Part shown: positions 1 through 8,668 of the stretch, one piece after another
Layout of the letters: each line of letters starts with the position of its first letter
Numbering within the stretch: the stretch's first letter is position 1
Source of the DNA: Aquimonas sp046318115
Lineage (GTDB): Bacteria > Pseudomonadota > Gammaproteobacteria > Xanthomonadales > Xanthomonadaceae
Assembly: GCA_046318115.1 (NCBI GenBank)
Contig: JBKCVA010000173.1
Location: forward strand, 1 to 27,678
Length of the DNA stretch: 27,678 bases
Direction of reading: 5' to 3'
Notes under the pieces: generated by a model
What the model was told of the DNA's origin: nothing
Databases searched by the model: none
What the model saw: only the letters and a program-made list of their open reading frames with translations
Program-made: the position numbers and the translations under genes

Positions 1-34
1 CGTGGGCACGGGCCTCACGCCCGCGCGCGGCGCC

Positions 35-1051
35 TCACCACACCACTTCGGCCATCGAACAGTTGAGGCCCGAGCCTATGCCGAGCAGGGCGATGCGCTG
101 GCCCTTGCGCAGGCGGCCCATCTCCTTGAGCTTGGACAGCACGATCGGCACCGAGGCCGGACCGATGTTGCCGTGCTCCTGGAAGATGGTGTGCACCTTC
201 TTGGGGTCGATGCCGAAGGTCTTCAGCAGGGCCTCGGTGTGCACCCGGCTGACCTGGTGGATGACGAATTCGTCGAGCTCATCGATCACCCAGCCCAGCG
301 CCTGACGCGCGGCACCGAAGGTGACCTGCGCCAGCTTCATGCCTTCGATCAGCAGGGACTTGGTGTCGGTGACCATGCGGTCGAGGTTGCCGCGGCAGAG
401 GTGGCTCCACTGCGTGGCCGCGCGGGTCACGCCGCCGCGGTAGCGCGGGGCGTCCGGGGCGAGCTCACGCCGCGCCAGCACCATCGCCGCCGCGCCGCAG
501 CCCAGCGTCAGCGAGGCGAGTTCGCTGCGGAACTCCTCGTCGGTGATGGTGGGGCTCAGCATGCGCTCCAGCGTGCGCTTGTAGACGAGGTTCGCGGTCT
601 CGCCATCGACGATCAGGGCGTAGTCGATCTCGCCGCGTTCGATCATCCGGCTGGCGATGTCCATGCCGTTCAGAAAGGCGAGACAGGCGTTGGCCACATC
701 GAAGTTCTGGCAGGTCTCGGGCAGGCCCAGGTTGCCGGAGACGATGCTGGCGGTCGACGGCTCCAGGAAGTCGCGGCTGACCGAGGTGTTGACCAGCAGA
801 CCGATGCGACCGCGCTCGACGCCGGCTTCCGCGAGGGCCTTCTCGGCGGCAAGCGTGGCGGCGTCGGAGGCCAGCACATCGTCGTCCCACATGCGCCGCG
901 AGCGGATGCCGGCGATGTCCTGGAGGACGTCGGCGCGGATGTTCAGGCGATCGAGCGTGGGCCTCAGTTGGGCGTTGATGTCCGCCGAACTCAGCGGATG
1001 CGGCGCATCAATGTGCGCCACGCTGGCGATGGAGACGTGCTGGAACAGCAT
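35..1051 (-). CDS. oleA: OleA, head-to-head acyl-CoA condensing thiolase (olefin biosynthesis)
   Basis: This encodes a 338-residue thiolase-fold protein of the OleA family, which condenses two fatty acyl-CoAs into a beta-keto acid, the first step of long-chain olefin or ketone synthesis in the cytoplasm. The start MLFQHVSIA, the nucleophile motif NACLAF (active-site Cys), the EHGNIGPASVP segment with the catalytic His/Asn region and the end GSGLNCSMAEVVW agree closely with Xanthomonas OleA as I remember it. The ATG at 1051 was chosen over a longer frame reaching 1276 because it gives the family N-terminus and a GGAA element lies about 9 nt upstream. Related FabH enzymes share the fold, but the start and end point to OleA. 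In Xanthomonas oleB, oleC and oleD lie nearby; any partner here would be left of the window. The 244 bp to sppA suggests its own promoter. Confidence 0.93.
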   Translation of the reverse strand: MLFQHVSIASVAHIDAPHPLSSADINAQLRPTLDRLNIRADVLQDIAGIRSRRMWDDDVLASDAATLAAEKALAEAGVERGRIGLLVNTSVSRDFLEPSTASIVSGNLGLPETCQNFDVANACLAFLNGMDIASRMIERGEIDYALIVDGETANLVYKRTLERMLSPTITDEEFRSELASLTLGCGAAAMVLARRELAPDAPRYRGGVTRAATQWSHLCRGNLDRMVTDTKSLLIEGMKLAQVTFGAARQALGWVIDELDEFVIHQVSRVHTEALLKTFGIDPKKVHTIFQEHGNIGPASVPIVLSKLKEMGRLRKGQRIALLGIGSGLNCSMAEVVW

Positions 1052-1240
1052 GGGAATTCCGGTGTGGAAGACGGCAAAGCCTGCGAACGCTACCGGGCTT
1101 TGTCCGGTGCTGCAAGTTGGAAGGGTGCGGATCTGCGTGGATCCGGGGTGGAAACCAGCGCGATCGGCGGCGATCCGTGAAGGCCGACACAGGCACGCTC
1201 CGACCTGCGGAAGTCCCTGCCCGGTGCGCCCCCCCGAAGC

Positions 1241-1274
1241 GCGCGGGGCCGACCCCGATGGGCCGGCCCCGCGC
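1241..1274 (-). terminator. GC-rich hairpin after sppA
   Basis: An 11-bp perfect stem (GCGCGGGGCCG with CGGCCCCGCGC) closes a 12-nt loop that can itself pair CCC with GGG. It lies 21 nt beyond the sppA stop, between sppA and oleA. There is no T-tract on the minus strand after it, so a terminator role is inferred only from position and stability. Confidence 0.45.
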
Positions 1275-1295
1275 ATTTCGTCTGCGTCTTCGGGC

Positions 1296-3161
1296 TTACT
1301 CGGCGCTGCAGAGGCAGTGCGCCAGCACCCGCGCCGGCAGGCCGCGCACGGGCGGCGCCATCAGCTCGATCTCTTCGCGCAGCTGGCGCACCAGCGGCTG
1401 CTCGGCCAGGCCCGGCGGCAGGCCGAGGCTGCCGGCCAGGGCGCGCGCCGTGGCGTTCTTGCCGAGGTCGGCCAGGAACTTCTCGAAGGGCGAGGGCTGC
1501 TTCTCGACGTAGCTGACCTGGAAGCTGTCCTTGGCCAGCTCGGCAAAGCCGGCCGCCGCATCGATGGCGTCACGCAGACCGCCCAGCTTGTCGACCAGGC
1601 CCAGCTCCAGCGCCTGCGCACCGCTCCAGACGCGGCCGCGACCGACCTTGTCGGCGTCTTCGTAGCTCTTGCCGCGGGCCTCGGCAACGCGGTTGATGAA
1701 GTCGCGGTAGCCGTCTTCGATCACGGTCTGCAGGATGGTGCCGACCATCGGGTCCAGCGGACGGGTGGGGTCGAAGGCGCCGGCGATCCGGGTGGTACCC
1801 ACGCCATCGCTGCGCACGCCGACGCGGGCCAGGGTGTCCTCGGCGGTGAAGAACAGGCCGAAGATGCCGATCGAGCCGGTGATCGTGCTGGGGTCGGCGT
1901 AGATCTCCTGGGCATTCATCGAGATCCAGTAGCCGCCTGAGGCCGCCACGTTGGCCATCGACACCACCACCGGCTTGCCGGCGGCGCGGGTCAGCTCGAC
2001 CTCGCGGCGGATCTGCTCGGAGGGGAACACGCCGCCGCCGGGCGAGTCGACGCGCAGCACCAGGGCCTTCACGTCCTCGTCCTCGCGGGCCTCGCGGATC
2101 AGCGCCGAGGTCGACACGCCGCCGACCTGGCCCTGCGGCAGTTCGCCGTCGGCGATGCCGCCCTGGGCGACCACGACCGCGACCTTCGGACGGCTGTCGA
2201 TCGGCAGCTTCTCGCGGTCGAGGAAACCGAGGTAGGCCTCCAGGTTGACCTGGCGGAAAGTGTGGTTTTCCTCGTCCTTCTCGCCGCGCTCGATCATCAG
2301 CGCGCGGAACTCGTCGGCGGTCTTGAGCTCATCGACCAGGCCCATGCGCAGGGCCAGCTGGGCGAGGTCGCCCTGCACCGCAGCGACTTCGACGTCGAGG
2401 CCATCGATCTGCGCCTGCAGGGTCTCGGCCTTCAGCTCGCGCAGCTCGGCCACTTCGCTGAGGTAGCGCTGCCAGATGTCGCTCATCCAGTAGAGGTCGG
2501 CCTCGTTGGCTTCGGGCGAGGCGTTGTCGCGGATGTAGGGCTCGGCGAAGCTCTTGAACTCGCCGACGCGGAACAGGTGCACCTTCACGCCCAGCTTGTC
2601 CTGCAGGGCTTCGCGGTAGTACGCGCGGTAACGGCCGATGCCTTCGAGCAGCACGGCGCCGGACGGGTGCAGGTAGACCTCGTCGGCATGCGCGGCCAGG
2701 TAGTAGCCGGCCTGGTCCATGTTGTCGGCGTAGGCCACGATCTGCTTGCCGCTCTCCTTGAAGCGCTTGAGCGCAGCTCCGACCTCGCGCAGGGCGGCGA
2801 AGCCCGCGCCCCCCATCTGGTCGGTGCGGATGACCATGCGCTCGATGCGCTTGTCGGTGGCGGCCGAGTCGATCGCCCGCAGCAGATCGCGCAGCTGCAC
2901 CTCGGCGACGGTGTCGCCGGTGAGCTGGCCGAGTGCACGCGAGGCGGGATCGACGGTGAACTGTTCGACGATGCGGCCCTTGGGGGCCAGCACGAAGGCA
3001 TTGCGCTCCTCGAGGGTCGGGCCGCCCTTCAGGACAGCAAACAGGATCAGGCCAACCACCAGCAGCAGCAGCCCGTTCAGCAGCAGCCGGCGGCTGAAGT
3101 TCAGGGCATCCCAGAGGAAGATCACGAAGTTGACGAAGGCGCCGCGCTTGGGCTGGTTCAT
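1296..3161 (-). CDS. sppA: Signal peptide peptidase SppA, 67K type
   Basis: This is a 621-residue inner-membrane serine protease that degrades signal peptides after their release by leader peptidase. The length matches the long tandem-domain form (E. coli 618 residues). A single membrane segment lies at about residues 27-45. The N-terminal half carries the general-base lysine in GEFKSFAEP (Lys203), and the C-terminal half carries the nucleophile in AASGGYW (Ser408), the Lys/Ser dyad expected of the family. The motif DSPGGG at about 372-377 is the conserved oxyanion region. The ATG at 3161 gives a cytoplasmic N-terminus with a normal stop-transfer segment. It lies between oleA and the MATE gene in the same direction, with gaps of 244 and 148 bp, so co-transcription is not obvious. 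Confidence 0.95.
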   Translation of the reverse strand: MNQPKRGAFVNFVIFLWDALNFSRRLLLNGLLLLVVGLILFAVLKGGPTLEERNAFVLAPKGRIVEQFTVDPASRALGQLTGDTVAEVQLRDLLRAIDSAATDKRIERMVIRTDQMGGAGFAALREVGAALKRFKESGKQIVAYADNMDQAGYYLAAHADEVYLHPSGAVLLEGIGRYRAYYREALQDKLGVKVHLFRVGEFKSFAEPYIRDNASPEANEADLYWMSDIWQRYLSEVAELRELKAETLQAQIDGLDVEVAAVQGDLAQLALRMGLVDELKTADEFRALMIERGEKDEENHTFRQVNLEAYLGFLDREKLPIDSRPKVAVVVAQGGIADGELPQGQVGGVSTSALIREAREDEDVKALVLRVDSPGGGVFPSEQIRREVELTRAAGKPVVVSMANVAASGGYWISMNAQEIYADPSTITGSIGIFGLFFTAEDTLARVGVRSDGVGTTRIAGAFDPTRPLDPMVGTILQTVIEDGYRDFINRVAEARGKSYEDADKVGRGRVWSGAQALELGLVDKLGGLRDAIDAAAGFAELAKDSFQVSYVEKQPSPFEKFLADLGKNATARALAGSLGLPPGLAEQPLVRQLREEIELMAPPVRGLPARVLAHCLCSAE

Positions 3162-3309
3162 GGACAGTCTCGTGGTTCAAGGAGTCGCCGCGGGCGGAAA
3201 GCGGTCGCCCGGGGTCAAGGTGGTCGGCAGGATGCGCCAACATCCGCGCATGTGACGCGAACGGGGCGGAAGCGTAGTGGCTGGGGCGCCCGCGGTCACC
3301 TGCAGGGCG

Positions 3310-4689
3310 TCATGTACCGGCGGGCGAGGCACCGCGGCGCAGTCGCCGGGCCAGGATCACGAAGCGCGTGGTCAGCATCAAGGCCGCAGCCGACAGACCA
3401 AGGATCAGCCCGTACCACATGCCCTGCGCGCCCTGCCCCTGCACGATGCCCATCCAGTAGCCGAGCGGCATTCCCAGGCCCCAGTAGCTCAGTACGGTGA
3501 TGATGGCCGGCAGGCGGGTGTCCTTGAGGCCGCGCAGCGCGCCGGCCGAAGCGGCCTGGATGCCGTCGGAGAACTGGAAGGCCGCCGCCAGCACCATCAG
3601 CTGGGCGGCCAGTGCGGCGACGGCGGCGTCCTTGGTCCACACCGAGGCGATCGCGCCGGCGCCGAACAGCAGCACCAGCGCCGAGACCAGCTGGGTGCCG
3701 CAGGTGATCGCATAGCCGGCGCCGCCGGCCCAGGCGACGCCCCGCGGATCGCCGCGACCGACTGCGTTGCCGACCCGCACGGTGGTGGCCATGGCAACGC
3801 CGAGGGGAATCATGAAGGTCACCGAGGCCAGGTTGATCGCCACCTGGTGCGCCGCCGTCTGCAGGGTGCCGAGGCTGCCGATGATCAGCGCCGTGGCGAC
3901 GAACAGGCTGCCCTCCATGAAAACCGAGAAGCCCATCGGCAGGCCGATCTTCAGCAGATCGGCGATCGGCGCCCAGCGCGGCCACTCGAAGCCGGCGAAC
4001 AGGTCGAGGTCGGCATAGCCACGGCCGTAGCGCAGGGTGAATCCGTAGGCGATCGCCTGTGCCCACAGGGTGACCGCGGTCGCGATGCCGAGGCCCTTCG
4101 CCCCCAGCTCGGGCGCACCGAAGCGGCCGAACATCAGGGCGTAGCCCAGCGGCAGCAGCAGCAACAGGCCGCTGAGGCCGATCACCATCGTCGGCTTGGT
4201 CAGCGAAACGCCTTCGCTCAGGTAGCGGAAGCAGAAGAACAGGGCCAGCGCCGGCGCGCCGGCGGCAACACCTTGCAGAAAGGCCAGCGCCTGCGGCCGC
4301 ACGTCTTCGGCCACGTTGGCCAAGGCCAGCAGCCAACCCGCGTTGGCCACGAATATCGCCAGCGCCGCGCCGAGGATCAGCGCCAGCCAGACCGACTGCC
4401 GGAACACCGCGCCAATCTCGCCGCGCCGGCCTGCACCGTCGAGCTGGGCCACGGTCGGCGGAATCGCCATCAGCACACCGATCACGATCAGGATGGCCAC
4501 CGACCACACCGCGGTACCGATCGCCACCGCGGCCTGGGTCAGCGCCGAATGGCGCCCGGCCAGCACGGTGTCGATGACGTTCATCATCATCGAGGACAGT
4601 TGGCCCATCACCAGCGGCAGCGCGAGTACGGTGGTGGCGGTAACCTCCGCGCCGAGACGGCGGAAGAACGGAGGCGTGGGCGAGGGCAT
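3310..4689 (-). CDS. MATE family multidrug efflux transporter (NorM-like)
   Basis: This encodes a 459-residue polytopic membrane protein with about twelve hydrophobic segments in two similar halves, as in Na+- or H+-coupled MATE exporters that expel cationic drugs. Typical signatures are PLVMGQLSSMMMNVIDTVLAG near the N-terminus, AAHQVAINLAS and RVGNAVGRGD in the second half, and GALRGLKDTRLP near the end. The length equals that of NorM (about 457). A longer frame opens at 4773, but the ATG at 4689 fits the family start (PSPTPPFFRRLGAEV) and keeps the gene clear of the divergent gene at 4752. The 62-bp divergent region must hold both start signals. Substrate specificity cannot be read from the sequence. 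Confidence 0.92.
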   Translation of the reverse strand: MPSPTPPFFRRLGAEVTATTVLALPLVMGQLSSMMMNVIDTVLAGRHSALTQAAVAIGTAVWSVAILIVIGVLMAIPPTVAQLDGAGRRGEIGAVFRQSVWLALILGAALAIFVANAGWLLALANVAEDVRPQALAFLQGVAAGAPALALFFCFRYLSEGVSLTKPTMVIGLSGLLLLLPLGYALMFGRFGAPELGAKGLGIATAVTLWAQAIAYGFTLRYGRGYADLDLFAGFEWPRWAPIADLLKIGLPMGFSVFMEGSLFVATALIIGSLGTLQTAAHQVAINLASVTFMIPLGVAMATTVRVGNAVGRGDPRGVAWAGGAGYAITCGTQLVSALVLLFGAGAIASVWTKDAAVAALAAQLMVLAAAFQFSDGIQAASAGALRGLKDTRLPAIITVLSYWGLGMPLGYWMGIVQGQGAQGMWYGLILGLSAAALMLTTRFVILARRLRRGASPAGT

Positions 4690-4751
4690 GCGTGGCGCAC
4701 CGTGAAGCGGGGGCGCTATGGTAGCCCCTGACTTCGCCGACGAACCGCGCC

Positions 4752-6044
4752 ATGGACAGCCGACCCGCCGCAACGCCGCCCCCCCCTGTACTGCCTGCTG
4801 CCGCCCCCGTCGCCGGCGCAGTGCGCGCCTGCGAGAACTGCGGCGCCGAGCTGCGCGGCGAGCATTGCTATGCCTGTGGACAGCCCACCAAGGGCCTGGT
4901 CCGGCACTTCGGCAGCATCATTGGCGACTTCGTCGATACCGTCTTCAACATTGACGGCCGCATTTTCCGCACGCTCGGTCCGCTGCTGTTCAAGCCGGGG
5001 TTCCTGAGCCTCGAGTACTTCGCCGGCCGGCGGGTGCGCTACGTCAGCCCGGTGCGCCTGTTCGTGTTCACCTGCCTGCTCGCCTTTCTCGCCTCGCGGC
5101 TCAGCGTCGACACAGGCGAAACCGGTGATGCCGCGCTGGAGCGGCCTGCCATCGAGGTGGCGTCAAGCTCGATGCTGGAGGCCAAAACGGTTGCCGAGGT
5201 CGAGGCCGCGCGCGATGCGGCGCTGGCGGAGTTCGACAAGGCGCTCAAGGAAACCCCCAACGTCCCTGGGCTGGCCATCGGCCTGCAGGCCGCGCGCCAG
5301 GGCATCGAGGCGGAGGCGCAGCGGCGCATTCGCGAACTGCAGCAAGGGGACGCCGCAAGCGCCAGCGAGACCTCGGAGAGCGCGGCCGCCAGCACTGAGG
5401 CAGCGAAGTCCACCGCGGCTGCGACCGACACGCCTACAGCAGAGGGCCCCAGCGAAGCCCAGGCTGCGGGCAACCGCGCGCTGCGCAGCTCGCTCAACTT
5501 CGGCAGCGGCACCTGGGACCCGCAGACCAATCCGGTCAAGATCGGCTGGCTGCCGGAGCTGGCCAACGAACGCCTCAACGCCTGGATCGGGCGTGCGCTG
5601 GACAACAGCGAGCGGGTCAACAGCAATCCTCGCCTGCTGGCGGGAGCCTTCCTCGACTTCCTGCCGCAGACCCTGTTCGTGCTGCTGCCGATCTTCGCGC
5701 TGATGCTGAAGTTGGCCTATGTGTTCAAGCGCCGGCTGTACATGGAGCACCTGATCGTCGCCCTGCACAGTCACGCCTTTCTGAGCACCGCGGTGCTGCT
5801 GCTGGCGCTGGCGACGCTGGCCCGCAGCGCGCTTGGCGAAGGCGTGCTGCACTCTGCGCTGGGCTGGGTGGAGCTGGCGCTGGTGCTGTGGATGCCGCTG
5901 TACCTGTTGATCATGCAGAAGCGGGTGTACCGCCAGGGCTGGATCCTCACCCTGCTCAAATACAGCCTGCTCGGCACCGCCTACAGTGTCCTGATCAGCG
6001 TGGGCATCACCGTGACCCTGCTGATCAGCCTGGTGGCGATGTAG
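4752..6044 (+). CDS. DUF3667 zinc-ribbon membrane protein, copy 1
   Basis: This is a 430-residue protein of the DUF3667 type. A zinc-ribbon knuckle pair lies at the N-terminus (Cys27, Cys30, Cys39, Cys42, ending ACGQP). It is followed by the conserved block FGSIIGDFVDTVFNIDGR and YVSPVRLFVF with a first membrane segment at about 98-115. A low-complexity Ala/Ser/Thr/Glu-rich linker spans about 120-240, and four membrane segments follow (about 306-327, 345-362, 375-395, 405-428). YMEHLIVALHSHAFL is a conserved motif before the second of these. Function is unknown; zinc binding and membrane location are inferred from motifs. It starts 62 bp from the divergent MATE gene and is followed after 28 bp by a paralogue, so the two are probably one operon. 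Confidence 0.85.
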   Translation: MDSRPAATPPPPVLPAAAPVAGAVRACENCGAELRGEHCYACGQPTKGLVRHFGSIIGDFVDTVFNIDGRIFRTLGPLLFKPGFLSLEYFAGRRVRYVSPVRLFVFTCLLAFLASRLSVDTGETGDAALERPAIEVASSSMLEAKTVAEVEAARDAALAEFDKALKETPNVPGLAIGLQAARQGIEAEAQRRIRELQQGDAASASETSESAAASTEAAKSTAAATDTPTAEGPSEAQAAGNRALRSSLNFGSGTWDPQTNPVKIGWLPELANERLNAWIGRALDNSERVNSNPRLLAGAFLDFLPQTLFVLLPIFALMLKLAYVFKRRLYMEHLIVALHSHAFLSTAVLLLALATLARSALGEGVLHSALGWVELALVLWMPLYLLIMQKRVYRQGWILTLLKYSLLGTAYSVLISVGITVTLLISLVAM

Positions 6045-6072
6045 CGGCGGCGCCGGCCGCGCGGCCGCCGTA

Positions 6073-7263
6073 ATGGACATCGCCAACGCCCCCGCTACCG
6101 AGGCCAGCGCGGTGCGCCGCTGCGGCAATTGCGGTGCGACCCTGCAGGGCCTGCACTGCCATGCCTGCGGCCAGCCGGCGCGCGGCCTCGTGCGGCACTT
6201 CCGCAGCGTGCTTGGCGATTTCGTGGACACCGTGTTCAACGTCGACGGCCGGCTGCTGCGCACGCTCGGCCCGCTGCTGCTGCGGCCGGGCTTCCTGAGC
6301 CTCGAGTACCTCGCCGGGCGGCGGGTGCGCTATGTCAGCCCGGTGCGCCTGTTCGTGTTCATCAGCCTGCTGGCCTTTCTGGCCGGGCGTCTCAACGTCG
6401 AGCCGGAGGCAGAGGGTGCAACGCAGACCAGCCCCAGCGCATCGGCCGCGGGAGGCGACTTCTCGCAGGCGCGCTCGGGCTCGGAGGTGATCGCCCTGCG
6501 TGACCGCGCGCTCGGCGAGTTCGGTGCGCAGCACGCCTTTGCCACCGACGCGCCTGGAGTGGCACTCGGGCTCGCCGCGGCGCGCGCCGCTATCGAACAG
6601 GCTGCACAGGCGCGGCTCGATGCACTGGAAGCAGCAGGCGCGCCCCAGCCTGAGGCCGTCCTGCCCGGAGCCACGGCCGAGCGACGCGCCACGCCGATCG
6701 AACTCCGTCTGGGCGAGGGCGTATGGCATCCGCAGCAGAACCCCCTGCAGCTCGCCTGGCTGCCCGACGCTGCGAACGCGCGGCTCAACCGCTGGCTGCA
6801 GCGCGCCGTCGACAACCTGCTGGAGCTGCGCGGCGACCGCGGCGCGCGACAGCGTCTGGGCGAGTACGTGCTGGAGCTGCTGCCGCAGACCTTGTTCGTC
6901 CTGCTGCCGGTGTTCGCCCTGCTGCTCAAGCTGGCCTACGCCTTCCGTCGACGCCTGTACATGGAGCACCTGATCGTCGCCCTGCACAGCCACGCGTTCC
7001 TGAGTCTCGCGGTGTTCCTGCTGGCGCTGGGCGGGCTGCTGCACGCAGCGCTGGCGCCAGGCTTGGCGCGCGATGGCACCAGCGCGCTTTCGATCGCCCT
7101 CGCCGTGTGGATGCCGCTCTACCTGCTGCTGATGCAGAAGCGCGTGTACCGGGAAGGCTGGATGTCCACCCTGCTCAAGTTCGGGCTGCTTGGCGCGGCC
7201 TACACCGCGCTGATCGGGGCGGGCGTGGTCGTGACCCTGCTGGTGGGCCTGGTCTCGATGTAA
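6073..7263 (+). CDS. DUF3667 zinc-ribbon membrane protein, copy 2 (tandem paralogue)
   Basis: This 396-residue protein is a paralogue of the preceding gene. It has the same zinc ribbon (Cys17, Cys20, Cys29, Cys32), the block GDFVDTVFNVDGR, the segment RRVRYVSPVRLFVF and the membrane block LPQTLFVLLPVFALLLKLAYAF followed by YMEHLIVALHSHAFLS. The ends of the two proteins align well by eye while the central linker differs in sequence and is shorter here. This fits an old tandem duplication with a conserved membrane core. The ATG at 6073 has no clear Shine-Dalgarno, so coupling to the upstream gene 28 bp away is plausible. Function is unknown. Confidence 0.85.
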   Translation: MDIANAPATEASAVRRCGNCGATLQGLHCHACGQPARGLVRHFRSVLGDFVDTVFNVDGRLLRTLGPLLLRPGFLSLEYLAGRRVRYVSPVRLFVFISLLAFLAGRLNVEPEAEGATQTSPSASAAGGDFSQARSGSEVIALRDRALGEFGAQHAFATDAPGVALGLAAARAAIEQAAQARLDALEAAGAPQPEAVLPGATAERRATPIELRLGEGVWHPQQNPLQLAWLPDAANARLNRWLQRAVDNLLELRGDRGARQRLGEYVLELLPQTLFVLLPVFALLLKLAYAFRRRLYMEHLIVALHSHAFLSLAVFLLALGGLLHAALAPGLARDGTSALSIALAVWMPLYLLLMQKRVYREGWMSTLLKFGLLGAAYTALIGAGVVVTLLVGLVSM

Positions 7264-7269
7264 CCCAGT

Positions 7270-7299
7270 CGCTCCGGCGCCCTGCACGCCTGCGGAGCG
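7270..7299. terminator. Possible bidirectional hairpin between convergent genes
   Basis: CGCTCCG (7270-7276) can pair with CGGAGCG (7293-7299). A second small GC stem follows at about 7297-7312. It lies between the convergent DUF3667 copy 2 and the DUF3106 gene, where a shared terminator would be expected. There is no T-tract, so support is weak. Confidence 0.3.
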
Positions 7300-7363
7300 C
7301 GCGGCAACGCGCGTCAGGGCATTCCGTCGGGGCAGCGGTCGACGAAACGCTTCGCTCGCCTCC

Positions 7364-8668
7364 TCAGTCCGCGCGCAGCCCCACCGCTGCCGCGCGCTCG
7401 CGCACCCTGGCCGCGCGGGCGGCCGGTTCGGCGGCGAGGAGTTCGGCGCGCAGGGCTTCGCGTGCAGCCGGATCAAGCCGCCGCGCCATGCGCCGCAGCA
7501 GGCCGTGCTCCGCCTCGCCGAGGCCGCGCAGCAGTTCGATCGTGGCCTCGCGCTCGTCTTCCGGCACGAAGGCGAAGGCCTCACGCGCGAGCTCGGCCAA
7601 CTCGGGCGGCTTGCCCGCCAGCAGGCCGCGACGCACGGCCTCGGGCAGCGCATCGAACTGGGCGCGCAGCGCGGCCTGCTCTTCGGACGTGGCCGCCGAT
7701 ACCCCGGCCTCCAGCGCGCGCAGGGTCGACTGCGTAGCCGCGTCGAAACCGGCCCATCGCGCATGGCGCTCGCGCAGCGCGGCGCGCTGCAGCGGCGGCA
7801 GGCTGCGGTAGGCCGCCGCGCGCTGCTCGAAGCGCAGCCGCTCGGTCTCGCCCAAGGCTTCCCAGCGGCGCGCGCGGGCCAGCAGCTCGGCGCGCTGCTC
7901 CGGCTGCAGGCGCGGCCACGACTCCGCCCAAGGCGTCAGCGCACTCAGTCCCTCGGGGGGCGCAGCGGGGTTCTCCGGCGATCCGGCAGGGGCCGCGGTT
8001 GCGACCACTTCGCCGCCGCCCGCCTGCAGCCGCCAGAGGAGAAAATCGAGCCCCTCCAGCGTCGCGAACTCGACCGCATCGGCCCACAGCTCGAACTCCG
8101 GCGCCGACAGCGGCACCTGTTCGACCACCGGCGGCGGCGCGGCCGGCGGCGCCTGCAGGCGCTGCTGGGCGGGATCGAGCAGGAAGGCGTAATGGAGCTG
8201 CGGCGCGAAGGCCGCGCCGCCGAAGCAGGCCAGGGCCGCCAGCGCCAGCGCGTCGCGCAGTCCAGCGCGACGCGGCGTGGCCACCGGCTGCAGCGACAGA
8301 AACGCGGCCCGCAGCGCCGCCGGCCAGGCCGCGTCCTTCGCCGACAGACGCCGGCCCAACAGCAGCCATTCGCGCTCGACGCGGGCAAGCGGCCGGCCCT
8401 GCAGCTCGGCCACGCGCTCCAGCGCCAGCCCGCCCAGCACCCGCAGCGCCAGCAGGTCGCGGGCGCCGGCGGGCAGCCCGGCCCACAGGCGCAACCACGA
8501 AGGGCCGCCGTCGTGGTTCGGGTGCGCGCGCGTGCCCGGCTGCGACTGCAGCAGGGTCAGGCCCTGGGCAAAGTCACGCACCCGCCGCGCTTGGGCCGGT
8601 GGCAGCCCCTCCGCCAGAAGCCAGGCCCGCAGCAGGGCAGAGGTGCGGGCGGCGGCGGAATCAGGCAT
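7364..8668 (-). CDS. DUF3106-type protein with sigma-region-4-like N-terminus
   Basis: This encodes a 434-residue Ala/Arg/Leu-rich protein. About residues 1-115 form helices resembling a sigma-70 region 4 / polymerase-binding helix set (a LPAGARDLLALRVLGGLALERVAEL-type stretch before 110). One hydrophobic segment lies at about 135-160 (LALAALACFGGAAFAP). After a Pro/Ala linker, the C-terminal half holds DUF3106-like helical repeats with the pattern W..L.P.QRAELL.RA.RW..L, repeated as SLPPLQRAALRERHARW. A single membrane anchor with an N-terminal cytoplasmic domain and a periplasmic helical domain is the likely topology. Such proteins often sit beside ECF sigma genes, but none is seen here. 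The function is unknown and the sigma-like reading is an inference. Confidence 0.6.
   Translation of the reverse strand: MPDSAAARTSALLRAWLLAEGLPPAQARRVRDFAQGLTLLQSQPGTRAHPNHDGGPSWLRLWAGLPAGARDLLALRVLGGLALERVAELQGRPLARVEREWLLLGRRLSAKDAAWPAALRAAFLSLQPVATPRRAGLRDALALAALACFGGAAFAPQLHYAFLLDPAQQRLQAPPAAPPPVVEQVPLSAPEFELWADAVEFATLEGLDFLLWRLQAGGGEVVATAAPAGSPENPAAPPEGLSALTPWAESWPRLQPEQRAELLARARRWEALGETERLRFEQRAAAYRSLPPLQRAALRERHARWAGFDAATQSTLRALEAGVSAATSEEQAALRAQFDALPEAVRRGLLAGKPPELAELAREAFAFVPEDEREATIELLRGLGEAEHGLLRRMARRLDPAAREALRAELLAAEPAARAARVRERAAAVGLRAD

Noticed and set aside
3211..3220. GGGGTCAAGG near sppA as a member of the GGGGTCAGGT family
   Set aside because: It has an extra A, no extension and no inverted partner; chance occurrence is likely.
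2262..3500. Long plus-strand frame antisense to sppA
   Set aside because: It is a shadow of the clear sppA coding frame, with His/Gln/Ala-rich composition typical of antisense GC-rich frames.
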